DNA of 64,000 nt from Verrucomicrobiales bacterium (GTDB lineage: Bacteria; Verrucomicrobiota; Verrucomicrobiia; Limisphaerales; J093), in contig JACKPW010000001.1 of the NCBI GenBank assembly GCA_024233215.1, positions 1 through 64,000 of the forward strand. Reading direction: 5' to 3'. The translations under genes were made by a program, and so were the position numbers. Below, in pieces: positions 36,166 to 44,104 of the stretch (the stretch's first letter is position 1; each line of letters starts with the position of its first letter). Under the pieces are notes generated by a model that saw only the letters and a program-made list of their open reading frames with translations, did not search any database and was not told the origin of the DNA.

Positions 36166-36462
36166 ATGAGCGAAGCACTCGGAATGATCGAAACGAAGGG
36201 CTACGTGGGTTCCGTCGAGGCCAGCGATGCGATGGTCAAGGCGGCGAACGTGAGCCTGGTTAAAACCATCCCCATCGGCGGCGGTTTCATCACCGTCCTG
36301 GCCCAGGGGGACGTGGGCAGCGTCAAGGCTGCCGTGGATGCCGGCGCCAAGGCTGCCGGAAGGGTGGGCGAACTGATCAGTTCGCACATCATCGCGCGAC
36401 CCCATGAGGATCTGCTCAAGGCCTTCATGGGACAGACTGCGGCAGGCAAGGGCGGCAAGTGA
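36166..36462 (+). CDS. BMC-H hexameric shell protein 1
   Basis: 98 residues, a single BMC domain of the PduA/CcmK type. Visible features are ALGMIETKGYVGSVEASDAM, VKAANVSL, then ITVLAQGDVGSVKAAVDAGA and IIARPHEDL near the end. The pore loop after the GGGF strand probably lines the metabolite pore. Hexamers tile the facets of the protein shell. It is one of three BMC-H genes in the operon. Confidence 0.93.
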   Translation: MSEALGMIETKGYVGSVEASDAMVKAANVSLVKTIPIGGGFITVLAQGDVGSVKAAVDAGAKAAGRVGELISSHIIARPHEDLLKAFMGQTAAGKGGK

Positions 36463-36499
36463 CGGACCGGAACGCGAACCTTCAACTGTTTTGAATCGT

Positions 36500-36778
36500 A
36501 TGGCTCAACAAGCGATTGGAATGATCGAGTGCAAGGGACTGTGCGCCCTGCTGGAAGCAAGCGATGCCGCCCTCAAGGCGGCCCACGTCACCCTCGTCGG
36601 CTGGGAAAAGGTCGGCGGTGGCTTTGTCACCTCCTTCTTCCGCGGCGACGTCGCGGCAGTGAAGGCGGCGACGGATGCCGGTGCGGCCGCCGCCGCCCAA
36701 GTGGGTCAGGTGGTCAGCGTCCAGGTGATCCCGCGCCCCCACGAGGGTCTCAGCGGTCTGGGCAAGTGGCTGCAATAG
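36500..36778 (+). CDS. BMC-H hexameric shell protein 2
   Basis: 92 residues from ATG at 36500 (MAQQAIGMIECKGLCALLEA). It has the same BMC fold, with KAAHVTL, GGGFVTSFFRGDVAAVKAAT and VIPRPHEGL. The pore region differs from copy 1 (VGWEKVGGGF versus VKTIPIGGGF), so the pores may select different metabolites. The gene is 37 bases after copy 1. Confidence 0.93.
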   Translation: MAQQAIGMIECKGLCALLEASDAALKAAHVTLVGWEKVGGGFVTSFFRGDVAAVKAATDAGAAAAAQVGQVVSVQVIPRPHEGLSGLGKWLQ

Positions 36779-36782
36779 AGCC

Positions 36783-36915
36783 CTTGCCCTGATCGTAATC
36801 TTACTCCTGATCGTAATCCCAATCTCAATCGATCTCTTCACCAACCAGGCTGAGATAAAGAGCAGGATGAAGATCACGATTACGATGAAGATGAAGAGCA
36901 GGAGCAGGATCCTGT
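36783..36915. repeat. Low-complexity inverted repeat between shell gene and ackA
   Basis: CTGATCGTAATCTTACTCCTGATCGTAATC faces GATGAAGATCACGATTACGATGAAGATGAAGAGCAGGAG, an imperfect inverted pair of purine- and pyrimidine-rich arms. Repeats of this sort are dispersed in such genomes. It could fold in the mRNA and tune downstream expression. Confidence 0.5.
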
Positions 36916-36922
36916 TATCCCC

Positions 36923-38125
36923 GTGAAGATCCTCATCGCCAACCTCGGTTCGACGTCGCTCAAGTGGCGGCTGTTTGACTTCGCCGGTGGCCGGGAGACC
37001 GTCCTGCACAAGGGCGGTCTGGAGCGTGTCACGGATCACGGAGCGGCCATTGAAGAGTGCCTGGCGACCCTGAAGGAGCAGGGGGCCATTGCGGCGGACG
37101 CGGACATTTCGGCGGTCGGTTTCAAGACCGTGCTGGCGAAGGGCTTGTCCGGATGCGTCCGGTTGGACGAGGTGGCGGTGGCGTCGATGGAGGCCATGAA
37201 CGCCGTGGCGCCGGCGCACAACCCCGCGTACGTAAGCGGTGTCCGGCAGTTTGCCCGCCGGATGCCGGGCACGCCGCTCGTGGGTCTGTTCGAAACCGCC
37301 TTTTACCAGTGGGCGCCCGAGGCGGCGATGCGTTATGCCGTTCCGCAGAAGTGGCACGAAGCGGGCATCCGCCGTTGGGGCTTCCACGGGGCCAGTCACA
37401 AGTACATTGCCGAGCGTTCCGCGGAACTCCTGGGTCGCGAGGACGTGGCGGAACGGGCCCGGCAGCTTTATGTGGACGGTGGCAGCAGCCCCGTCCGCGA
37501 ACCGGCGTTGCGCGTCATCTCCTGTCATCTGGGTGGGAGCTCCAGCATTACCGGCATCCGCGACGGAGTGGCGATTGGGAACAGCCTCGGTTTGAGCCCG
37601 CAATCCGGACTGCCGCACAACAATCGTGTCGGCGACCTCGACGCGATGGCTGTGCCCTTCGCGATGCGATCGCTCGGTTTGAGCCTGGAGGATTGCGAAC
37701 GCCAGCTCTGCAAGGAGTCCGGGCTCTTCGGCGTCAGCGGCGTGTCCAACGACATCCGCGACGTGCAGGCGGCGGCCGGGCAGGGGAACGCGGCGGCGCA
37801 ACTTGCCCTCGACGTTTTCGTCCACGAGGCCCGGCGCTGGATCGGCGCTTACCTGGTGGAATTGAACGGCCTGGATGCCCTGGTTTTCACCGCGGGAATC
37901 GGCGAGAACCGGGCGGAACTCCGGGAAGCGATCTGTCGCGACCTGGAACACCTGGGGCTCCGACTTGATCCCGACCGGAACGCCGGCACCCGGGCCGTGG
38001 AAGCCGTCATCAGCTCGGACGATTCCCCGGTGAAGGTCATGGTGATTCCCACCAACGAGGAACTCGTGGTCGCGCGGGAGGTTAAACGCCTGCTGGACCG
38101 CGGCCAGCCGACTCTGAACGACTAA
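36923..38125 (+). CDS. ackA: Acetate kinase-type acyl kinase (microcompartment pathway)
   Basis: 400 residues from a GTG at 36923. It shows the ASKHA acetate kinase fold: ANLGSTSLKWRLF (phosphate 1), APAHNPAYVSGVRQF, MRYAVPQKWHEAGIRRWGFHG, LRVISCHLGGSSSITGIRDG, SPQSGLPHNNRVGDLD, VFTAGIGENRAELREAI. It turns an acyl-phosphate plus ADP into acid and ATP. With PduL it makes the substrate-level phosphorylation branch of the organelle, here plausibly acting on lactyl-phosphate. In many organisms this enzyme is cytosolic; I see no encapsulation tail. Confidence 0.93.
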   Translation: MKILIANLGSTSLKWRLFDFAGGRETVLHKGGLERVTDHGAAIEECLATLKEQGAIAADADISAVGFKTVLAKGLSGCVRLDEVAVASMEAMNAVAPAHNPAYVSGVRQFARRMPGTPLVGLFETAFYQWAPEAAMRYAVPQKWHEAGIRRWGFHGASHKYIAERSAELLGREDVAERARQLYVDGGSSPVREPALRVISCHLGGSSSITGIRDGVAIGNSLGLSPQSGLPHNNRVGDLDAMAVPFAMRSLGLSLEDCERQLCKESGLFGVSGVSNDIRDVQAAAGQGNAAAQLALDVFVHEARRWIGAYLVELNGLDALVFTAGIGENRAELREAICRDLEHLGLRLDPDRNAGTRAVEAVISSDDSPVKVMVIPTNEELVVAREVKRLLDRGQPTLND

Positions 38126-38157
38126 CGAATCTCAGCGAACAACAAACAAACTCAGTT

Positions 38158-38439
38158 ATGCCTCAAGCCATTGGAATGCTCGAAACCCGCGGACTGGTTG
38201 CCCTCGTCGAAGGCACCGACGCCATGCTCAAGGCCGCCAACGTGGAACTGGCCGGGCCGATGCAACAGGTCGGCAGCGCCCTCGTCACGGCCGTGGTGGT
38301 CGGTGATGTCGCGGCGGTGAAGGCCGCCACCGATGCCGGTGCCCAGGCCGTGAAGTCGATTGGCGGTGACCTTGTCAGCGTGCATGTCATCCCGCGTCCC
38401 CATCAGGACGTGGAAGCCGTGCTGCCGAAGAAGAAGTAG
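38158..38439 (+). CDS. BMC-H hexameric shell protein 3
   Basis: 93 residues, a BMC domain: MPQAIGMLETRGLVALVEGT, MLKAANVEL, TAVVVGDVAAVKAATDAGAQ, VHVIPRPHQDVE. Placed 32 bases after ackA, apart from the other two BMC-H genes. The pore-forming segment (GPMQQVGSALV) again differs from the others. Confidence 0.93.
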   Translation: MPQAIGMLETRGLVALVEGTDAMLKAANVELAGPMQQVGSALVTAVVVGDVAAVKAATDAGAQAVKSIGGDLVSVHVIPRPHQDVEAVLPKKK

Positions 38440-38562
38440 CGTGAAGGAGTCAGGAGTCGGAATTCAGGAGTCAGAAGGCCAAACCAACGTGCCGCGTTCA
38501 GCCCGCAAGCCGACGTCCGGACTCCCAGCTTCCAACTCCTAGCTCCTAACTCCTCCCCCCGG
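38440..38562. repeat. Inverted repeat rich in AGGAGT between shell genes
   Basis: AGGAGTCAGGAGTCGGAATTCAGGAGTCAG faces TTCCAACTCCTAGCTCCTAACTCCTC. The arms pair imperfectly across about 100 bases. A related short piece (CTCCTGACTCCC) follows the aldehyde dehydrogenase gene at 41115. The final purine/pyrimidine stretch is just before the BMC-P start. Confidence 0.5.
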
Positions 38563-38880
38563 ATGTTCCTCGCCAAAGTCGAAGGTGCGGTGGTCGCCAC
38601 CAAGAAGGACCCGAACATGAGTGGCCGGAAACTGCTGCTCGTGCGGCCGATGCTGGTGGACGACAAGGATCCCACAAAGTTTCGGCCCGGGACGAACACC
38701 ATCGTTGCCGTGGACAGCGTGGGTGCCGGGGAGGGGGAGTTGGTGATGTTCTGCCAGGGCAGCTCGGCCCGGTTGGCACCGAACCTCAAGGAAGCTCCCG
38801 TGGACGCCGTGGTGATCGGCATCGTCGATTCCGTGGATGTGTTCGGGAAGCAGATCTACAGCGCAAAGGGGAGTGAATAG
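38563..38880 (+). CDS. BMC-P pentameric vertex protein 1 (EutN/CcmL family)
   Basis: 105 residues: MFLAKVEGAVVATKKDPNMS, KLLLVRPMLVDD, IVAVDSVGAGEGELVMFCQG, and the closing strand VVIGIVDSVDVFGKQIY. This is the EutN/CcmL barrel that forms pentamers and caps the twelve vertices of the shell. It has a slightly longer internal loop than the two copies at 41126 and 41401. Confidence 0.93.
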   Translation: MFLAKVEGAVVATKKDPNMSGRKLLLVRPMLVDDKDPTKFRPGTNTIVAVDSVGAGEGELVMFCQGSSARLAPNLKEAPVDAVVIGIVDSVDVFGKQIYSAKGSE

Positions 38881-38920
38881 TCTCTCCACTCTGCGCCGAA
38901 CTGAGCAAGCTACGCAGGCC

Positions 38921-39160
38921 ATGAAGACCGCGACCATCGAGAGTCTCAGGAACGACGTTGCCAAGGTGCTCAACTGGGTGGAGGCTGGCGAGGAAGTTGA
39001 ATTGGTCCAGGAAGGCACCCCGGTCGCCGTGATCTCGCCGCTGCGACGGAAAGTCGCTCACCCGGATTACCTGGCCCGGTTGAGGGCGACCTACGGGAAT
39101 CGGGTGCTTGACTCACAAGCCTCGGAAGACCTTCGAGACCTGAATCGAGGCGAGCGATGA
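38921..39160 (+). CDS. Antitoxin (Phd/YefM-like) of a toxin-antitoxin pair inside the operon
   Basis: 79 residues from ATG at 38921: MKTATIESLRNDVAKVLNWV, VELVQEGTPVAVISPL. This is the Phd-type N-terminal fold (strand, helix, and the G-x-P-V-A-V-I strand) followed by a charged tail for toxin binding. It overlaps the PIN toxin gene by four bases. There is no functional link with the shell genes around it. Confidence 0.85.
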   Translation: MKTATIESLRNDVAKVLNWVEAGEEVELVQEGTPVAVISPLRRKVAHPDYLARLRATYGNRVLDSQASEDLRDLNRGER

Positions 39161-39612
39161 CCTTCTACGCGGACACCGGCTTCCTCCTGTCGTTGCACCT
39201 GCACGAGACCACCTCCGCTGCGGCGGCCCGAGTCATGGAGAAGGTGGAAGAGCCGCTCCCGCTCACGTGGCTGGTGAGCTTGGAGTTCCGAAATGCGCTT
39301 TGGCTGGGACGGTTTAGGAACTGGCTGACGGAGCAGGAGCGGGCCGCTGCCGCGGGCTCGTTCAAGCACGATTTGGAGGAAGGTCGCCTGTTACCGGCAG
39401 TGTTGGACATCGAGGTTGTCACACGTGAGGCGGAACGGTTGGCCGACTTGTTCACGGCCACGGTCGGTGTGAGAGCTCTGGACCTGCTCCACGTAGCGTC
39501 GGCACTGGTTCTACGATGCACCGAGTTTCTGAGTTTCGACAAACGCCAGCGCGCCATGGCGGCGCGTGCCGGCATGATGGTTCAACCTGAGGCAAAGGCC
39601 GCCGTTGGATGA
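39157..39612 (+). CDS. PIN-domain toxin (VapC-like) inside the microcompartment operon
   Basis: 151 residues. PIN landmarks are the first Asp in TFYADTGFLLSLHL, the Glu in VSLEFRNAL, the acidic RALDLLHVASALVL segment, and FLSFDKRQRAMAA with the last Asp. It is probably an RNA-cutting toxin held by the antitoxin just upstream. Only 7 bases separate its stop from the aldehyde dehydrogenase start, so it is embedded in the operon without breaking it. Confidence 0.87.
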   Translation: MTFYADTGFLLSLHLHETTSAAAARVMEKVEEPLPLTWLVSLEFRNALWLGRFRNWLTEQERAAAAGSFKHDLEEGRLLPAVLDIEVVTREAERLADLFTATVGVRALDLLHVASALVLRCTEFLSFDKRQRAMAARAGMMVQPEAKAAVG

Positions 39613-39619
39613 TTGACTT

Positions 39620-41113
39620 ATGACGCCGAACCGGACTTTGAATGAAACCCTGATCCGCGATGTGGTGGCCGAAGTGCTCGGCCGCCTGGGGCAAGCGCCG
39701 GCGGCGACCCCGGCCCCCTCGCTTCCCGCAGCGACGGCTGCCCGCTCCCTGACCCCGCCATCACCGATCTCCGGTGGCCGGCGATTTGGCGTTTTCCAGG
39801 ACGCCGACGCCGCCTGCGAAGCCGCCCAGAAAGCCTACGAACAACTGTCCGCCAAGGGCGTTGCCGGCCGGGTCAAGGTCGTCGAGATCGTCAAGGAACT
39901 CTGTTTCAAGAACGCCCAGGAATGGGGTCGGATAGAGCTCGAGGAGACGAAGATTGGCCGGCTCGACCACAAGATCGAGAAACTCATCGGCCAACGCGGC
40001 ATTCCCGGGGTCGAGTTCCTCCATCCCTACGGCCTGAGCGGTGATCATGGGATCACGCTGGAGGAATTTGCCCCCTTTGGTGTCATCGGTGCGGTGACGC
40101 CCTCGACCCACTCCATCCCGACGATGGCCTGCAACATCATCAGCATGGTATCCGCCGGGAATGCAGTCGTGTTCAATGCACATCCCGGTGCTTACAAGTG
40201 CGCGGTGATGGCCGCCCGCATCTTCAATGAGGCGGTTTATCACGAACTCGGGATCGAGAATCTGGCCTGCATCATCGATCCGCCCACGCTGGAATCATTC
40301 GGCGCCATTGCGAAGAACGAACGGGTCCGCATCCTGTGCGTGACCGGGGGACCGGGCGTCGTGGCGGCCGCCATGAAGAGTGGCAAGCGCGCCATTTGCG
40401 CCGGACCGGGCAATCCGCCGGTGTTGGTGGACGGGACCAGTTGCGTGGACCGGGCGGCCCAATGCGTGGTCTACGGTGCGGCTTACGACAACAACCTGCT
40501 GTGCATCGGCGAAAAGCAGGTGTTCGTGCTGGAGAAGGTCTTCGACAAGTTCATGAGCGCCCTGGAGAAGAGCGGGGGATTCCGGCTGAACGAAGGGCAG
40601 GTGGACAAGCTGCGCGAGGCTGCCTTCGTGTTTCCCGAGGGCAAGGGGGCCGGGTGCGGACACGCCGCCGTCAACCGGGACCTGGTCGGTCGCGACCCGG
40701 AGGTGCTTGCCCGTCTGGCCGGGGCCCTGATTCCCAACGGCACGCAGTTGTTGTTCGCGGAGACCCGGTCGGATGATCTGTTCGTGGACGAGGAACAGAT
40801 GATGCCGTTTCTGCCCATCGTGCGGGTGAAGTCCGTCGAGGAGGGCATCGCGAAGGCGAAGAAGTCGGAGCGCGGCTACAAGCACTCGGCGATGATCCAC
40901 TCGCACGACGTCGCCCACATGACCGCGATGGCAAAGGCGCTGGAGACCACGATCTTCATCAAGAACGGTTCGTGCCTGGCCGGCCTCGGCAGCGGCGGGG
41001 AAGGCTATTCGAACTTCTCCATTGCCACCACGACCGGTGAAGGCATCAGCAATCCCCGCACCTTCACGCGGGTCCGACGCTGTGTGATGGTGGACAAGCT
41101 CAGGATCTTCTAG
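39620..41113 (+). CDS. pduP: CoA-acylating aldehyde dehydrogenase (PduP type, encapsulated)
   Basis: 497 residues. Residues 5-25 (TLNETLIRDVVAEVLGRLG) form the amphipathic helix typical of an encapsulation peptide, then a Pro/Ala linker to about 50. The dehydrogenase core follows: GVIGAVTPSTHSIPTMACNI, LCVTGGPGVVAAAMKSGKRA, and the catalytic Cys295 in NNLLCIGEKQ. It oxidises an aldehyde to acyl-CoA with NAD+. In the planctomycete-type organelle the aldehyde is lactaldehyde from fucose or rhamnose. Confidence 0.93.
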   Translation: MTPNRTLNETLIRDVVAEVLGRLGQAPAATPAPSLPAATAARSLTPPSPISGGRRFGVFQDADAACEAAQKAYEQLSAKGVAGRVKVVEIVKELCFKNAQEWGRIELEETKIGRLDHKIEKLIGQRGIPGVEFLHPYGLSGDHGITLEEFAPFGVIGAVTPSTHSIPTMACNIISMVSAGNAVVFNAHPGAYKCAVMAARIFNEAVYHELGIENLACIIDPPTLESFGAIAKNERVRILCVTGGPGVVAAAMKSGKRAICAGPGNPPVLVDGTSCVDRAAQCVVYGAAYDNNLLCIGEKQVFVLEKVFDKFMSALEKSGGFRLNEGQVDKLREAAFVFPEGKGAGCGHAAVNRDLVGRDPEVLARLAGALIPNGTQLLFAETRSDDLFVDEEQMMPFLPIVRVKSVEEGIAKAKKSERGYKHSAMIHSHDVAHMTAMAKALETTIFIKNGSCLAGLGSGGEGYSNFSIATTTGEGISNPRTFTRVRRCVMVDKLRIF

Positions 41114-41125
41114 CTCCTGACTCCC

Positions 41126-41404
41126 ATGTTATTGGCCCGCGTCGAAGGCAGTGTGATCGCCACCCGGAAACATCCGAGTTACGAGGGTTGGCGACTCCTC
41201 ATCTGCCAGCCCATCGGCGGCGCCGGAGATCCGGAAGGAGCCCCCCAGATCGCCATCGATGCCCACGGCGCGGGCATGCATCAGCGCGTCATTCTCTCCT
41301 CCGACGGCATCGCCACGCGCAACGCCGTCGGGGATCCGAAAAGCCCCGCCCGCTGGATGGTGCTGGGGGTGGTGGACGAAAAGGAGCCGGGGGTGCCGGT
41401 ATGA
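41126..41404 (+). CDS. BMC-P pentameric vertex protein 2 (EutN/CcmL family)
   Basis: 92 residues: MLLARVEGSVIATRKHPSYE, RLLICQPIGG, IAIDAHGAGMHQRVILSSDG, MVLGVVDEKEP. This is the compact EutN/CcmL form. Its stop overlaps the start of the next BMC-P gene (ATGA), implying coupled synthesis of two vertex proteins. Confidence 0.93.
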   Translation: MLLARVEGSVIATRKHPSYEGWRLLICQPIGGAGDPEGAPQIAIDAHGAGMHQRVILSSDGIATRNAVGDPKSPARWMVLGVVDEKEPGVPV

Positions 41405-41703
41405 GGCTCGGCCAGGTCATTGGTCGCGTGACCTTGAGTCGCACCATCCCGCAGTATGAGGGTGGCCGGTTCCTGATTGTCACCCCGTTCACCCGGGACC
41501 ACTACCAGCATCGCCACGAGGTGCCGCCCGGCCTCAGCAAGGACCCTTCGCCGGTGGTCTATGACAGTCTGGGCGGCGGCGTCGGGGACACTATTGGCTA
41601 TGTGGAAGGTCGTGAGGCGGCCATGCCCTTTGACGAACCCACGCCCGTGGACGCCACCTGCGTGGCGCTGATCGACGACGTCTTTTATTCCCCGATGACT
41701 TGA
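41401..41703 (+). CDS. BMC-P pentameric vertex protein 3 (EutN/CcmL family)
   Basis: 100 residues from ATG at 41401: MRLGQVIGRVTLSRTIPQYE, RFLIVTPFTRD, VVYDSLGGGVGDTIGYVEGR, and VDATCVALIDDVFY at the end. It is the most divergent of the three, with an insertion around residues 35-48 (HYQHRHEVPPGLSKD). Three BMC-P paralogues are the rule in planctomycete-type loci and distinguish them from Pdu/Eut operons. Confidence 0.92.
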   Translation: MRLGQVIGRVTLSRTIPQYEGGRFLIVTPFTRDHYQHRHEVPPGLSKDPSPVVYDSLGGGVGDTIGYVEGREAAMPFDEPTPVDATCVALIDDVFYSPMT

Positions 41704-41709
41704 TCTGAC

Positions 41710-42774
41710 ATGAAGAAGGTAATCTCAGCCCGCGATGTGGAAGAAATGCAGCGCCTGGGCCAGGACCTCTCGGCCCTGCCCGCGGATGCCATCCTGACCC
41801 CCTCGGCCCGCGACCTGCTGCGGGATCTTGACTTGCAGCCGGGCCGACGCATGGACGCCCCCGCCGCGAAGCCCAAGGCTTCGGTCGAGGTCGCCCCACC
41901 GGCCAAGCCATTGAATTCGCGAAGTTCCAAGACTGACTTGGACGCCTTCTTCAACTCGGCCTATTGCGAACAGCTGAAGGAGCAGATGTGCGAGATGGGC
42001 CGCCGCCTGTGGCAACGGGCGTATGTCGACGGCAACGGCGGCAACATTGCCATCCGGGTGGGGGAGGACATTGCGCTCTGCACGCCGACGCTCGTTAGCA
42101 AGGGCTTCATGAAGCCGGCGGACATGGCGTTGGTCGATTTCGAAGGAAACCAGCTCGCCGGGGTCAAGAAGCGGACGAGTGAGATCCTGATGCACCTCCA
42201 GATGATGAAGCGCCAGCCGCGGGCCGTGGCCACAGTGCATTGTCATCCGCCTTACGCCACCGCCTTTGCCGTCGCGGGGGTGACGCCGCCGACCTGCATG
42301 ATTCCCGAGTACGAGGTGTTCGCCTCGGTGGCGATTGCGCCCTATCGCACGCCCGGCACGCCGGAGATGGGCCAGTTGGTGGCGGATCTGGTGGACAAGC
42401 ACAACACCATCCTGATGGCGAACCACGGGGTGGTGGCCTGGAGCCACAACAACGTCGAGGACGCCTACTTCAAGATGGAGATCCTCGAGGCCTACTGCCG
42501 CACGGTGATGGTCACCACGCAACTCGGCAAGGCGCCGAACACCATGACTGGCACGCAATTGCAGGACCTGCTCAAGATCAAGGAAAGCCTCGGGATTCCG
42601 GACCCCCGGCATGGCTTGAAGGAATGCGAGCTCTGCGACAACGCCGAATGGCGACCCGGGGTCAGTTGTGCGGTGCCGGCAAAACCCGCGAACGGTGAAA
42701 CCGCCGGAACGGACCCGGAAGCCGAGGAACTCGTGCGTGCCATCACCGACCAGATCATGGCGGGGAGCAAGTAG
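41710..42774 (+). CDS. Class II aldolase (fuculose/rhamnulose-phosphate aldolase type) with N- and C-terminal extensions
   Basis: 354 residues. The aldolase core spans about 85-300: GNGGNIAIRVGEDIALCTPT, the zinc-ligand motif H177-C-H179 in ATVHCHPPYATAFA, and ANHGVVAWSHN with His239. It probably splits fuculose-1-P or rhamnulose-1-P to lactaldehyde and dihydroxyacetone phosphate. The first 45 residues (KKVISARDVEEMQRLGQDLS) and the last 16 (AEELVRAITDQIMAGSK) lie outside the usual 215-residue enzyme and look like encapsulation helices on both ends. A Cys pair (CELC) lies near the C-terminus. Confidence 0.88.
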   Translation: MKKVISARDVEEMQRLGQDLSALPADAILTPSARDLLRDLDLQPGRRMDAPAAKPKASVEVAPPAKPLNSRSSKTDLDAFFNSAYCEQLKEQMCEMGRRLWQRAYVDGNGGNIAIRVGEDIALCTPTLVSKGFMKPADMALVDFEGNQLAGVKKRTSEILMHLQMMKRQPRAVATVHCHPPYATAFAVAGVTPPTCMIPEYEVFASVAIAPYRTPGTPEMGQLVADLVDKHNTILMANHGVVAWSHNNVEDAYFKMEILEAYCRTVMVTTQLGKAPNTMTGTQLQDLLKIKESLGIPDPRHGLKECELCDNAEWRPGVSCAVPAKPANGETAGTDPEAEELVRAITDQIMAGSK

Positions 42775-42780
42775 GTCGCG

Positions 42781-44067
42781 ATGAGATCCCTCGACGCCAA
42801 ACTCGCTGAAATCCGAGCTCATCCCTCCTCGCGCGCCTTCATCATTGCGGATGCGAAGGATGCGGACATGGCGTTTGGCGTGCGGGCCCCGGGACCGCGG
42901 GATTACCTGGCCACGCGGGGCGCGAGGGCCGCACAGTTTTCACCCGAGGTCTGGACGCGGGAAGAGTTCGCGCATCGCAATCTTCCCGAGTTCCTAGACA
43001 TCATCCGCGAGGTGACCCGGCAGGGTTTGGTGGACATCATGCTGATGTCCGCCAGCGTGAACGAACAACTCACCATCCGCGAGGGACTGTTCCGCGACAG
43101 TCACGTCACCCCGGCAGCCCGGGCGAATGACACGACCGACGTCTGGGCGGTCCGGCATGGTGGCTATCTCAAGGAACCGGCCCAGCCTTTCCGCAGCGCG
43201 ACGATTGATCACATTCAGTGCGGCAAGTCCGAGTGCGATCGCAGTTCGGAGCAGTTTCCCGGGGCCAATCTTGGCCTTTACTCTGTCACGTTCGTCAACG
43301 ATCTCGAGCAGGACCTGGCAACCCTGCAGGCGTTCAAGGAGTTCCGGTTGGAGGCGGAGCGGAAGCGGTTCCGCTACTTTCTCGAAGTCTTCGATCCGAA
43401 CGTGGACAGCGGCATTCCGCCGGAGAAACTGGGCGAGTTTATCAACGACAACATCCTCCGAAGCCTGGCCGGCGTGACCGAGGCGGGGCGGCCGCTCTTT
43501 CTCAAGATCGTGTATCACGGCCCGCGCCTGATGGAGGAGTTGGTGCAATATGATCCCAACCTCGTGGTGGGCGTGCTGGGCGGCAGTGCGGGCACGACCT
43601 ATGACGCGTTCCGGTTGATCCACGACGCCCAGAAGCATGGCGCGCGCGTTGCTTTGTTTGGTCGCAAGATCAACAACGCCGAGCATCAACTGGCCTTCAT
43701 CGAAATGCTGCGGCTGATTACGGAGGGGCGGATTTCGCCGGAGGAGGCGGTCCGGGCCTATCACGATGTTCTGGGCAAGCTGAAGATCACGCCAAAGCGG
43801 CCGCTGCAACAGGACCTGCAGCTTACCGATCAAGCCATGAGCTACGGTGGGGAAAGCCCCCGGACTTCGGTGAGGGTCCGCGACAACCCCTTATCCAAAC
43901 CTGCCGCCCCGCGAGCTGCGACGGCAATCGATGCGGGCGAACCTCAGGCCGCTGCGACCAAGGTGGCCTGGCCGGTGAAGTCGGACGGTTCACCGGACTT
44001 CGCGAACATGAGCAGTGCCGATCGCCAGGCCTACGATGAGGACCGCCTGAAGCGGCGGTTTGGATGA
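42781..44067 (+). CDS. TIM-barrel aldolase-like protein, last gene of the microcompartment operon
   Basis: 428 residues, 6 bases after the aldolase. The middle and C-terminal half look like an aldolase-type TIM barrel: FLKIVYHGPRLMEEL, then VGVLGGSAGTTYDAFRLIHD and GARVALFGRKINNAEHQLAF. These strand ends resemble the phosphate-binding loops of class I aldolases of the LacD/DhnA type. The final 70 residues are Pro/Ala-rich and end with NMSSADRQAYDEDRLKRRFG. I do not know a defined activity; co-localisation suggests a cargo or accessory enzyme for the sugar-phosphate steps. Confidence 0.65.
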   Translation: MRSLDAKLAEIRAHPSSRAFIIADAKDADMAFGVRAPGPRDYLATRGARAAQFSPEVWTREEFAHRNLPEFLDIIREVTRQGLVDIMLMSASVNEQLTIREGLFRDSHVTPAARANDTTDVWAVRHGGYLKEPAQPFRSATIDHIQCGKSECDRSSEQFPGANLGLYSVTFVNDLEQDLATLQAFKEFRLEAERKRFRYFLEVFDPNVDSGIPPEKLGEFINDNILRSLAGVTEAGRPLFLKIVYHGPRLMEELVQYDPNLVVGVLGGSAGTTYDAFRLIHDAQKHGARVALFGRKINNAEHQLAFIEMLRLITEGRISPEEAVRAYHDVLGKLKITPKRPLQQDLQLTDQAMSYGGESPRTSVRVRDNPLSKPAAPRAATAIDAGEPQAAATKVAWPVKSDGSPDFANMSSADRQAYDEDRLKRRFG

Positions 44068-44104
44068 GGGTCGGGGCCGCCCTGCCGCGCGCGACGCAAG
44101 CACC

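Noticed and set aside
36783..36915. A possible CRISPR-like array before ackA
   Set aside because: There are no equal-length repeats with unique spacers; it is a low-complexity inverted repeat.
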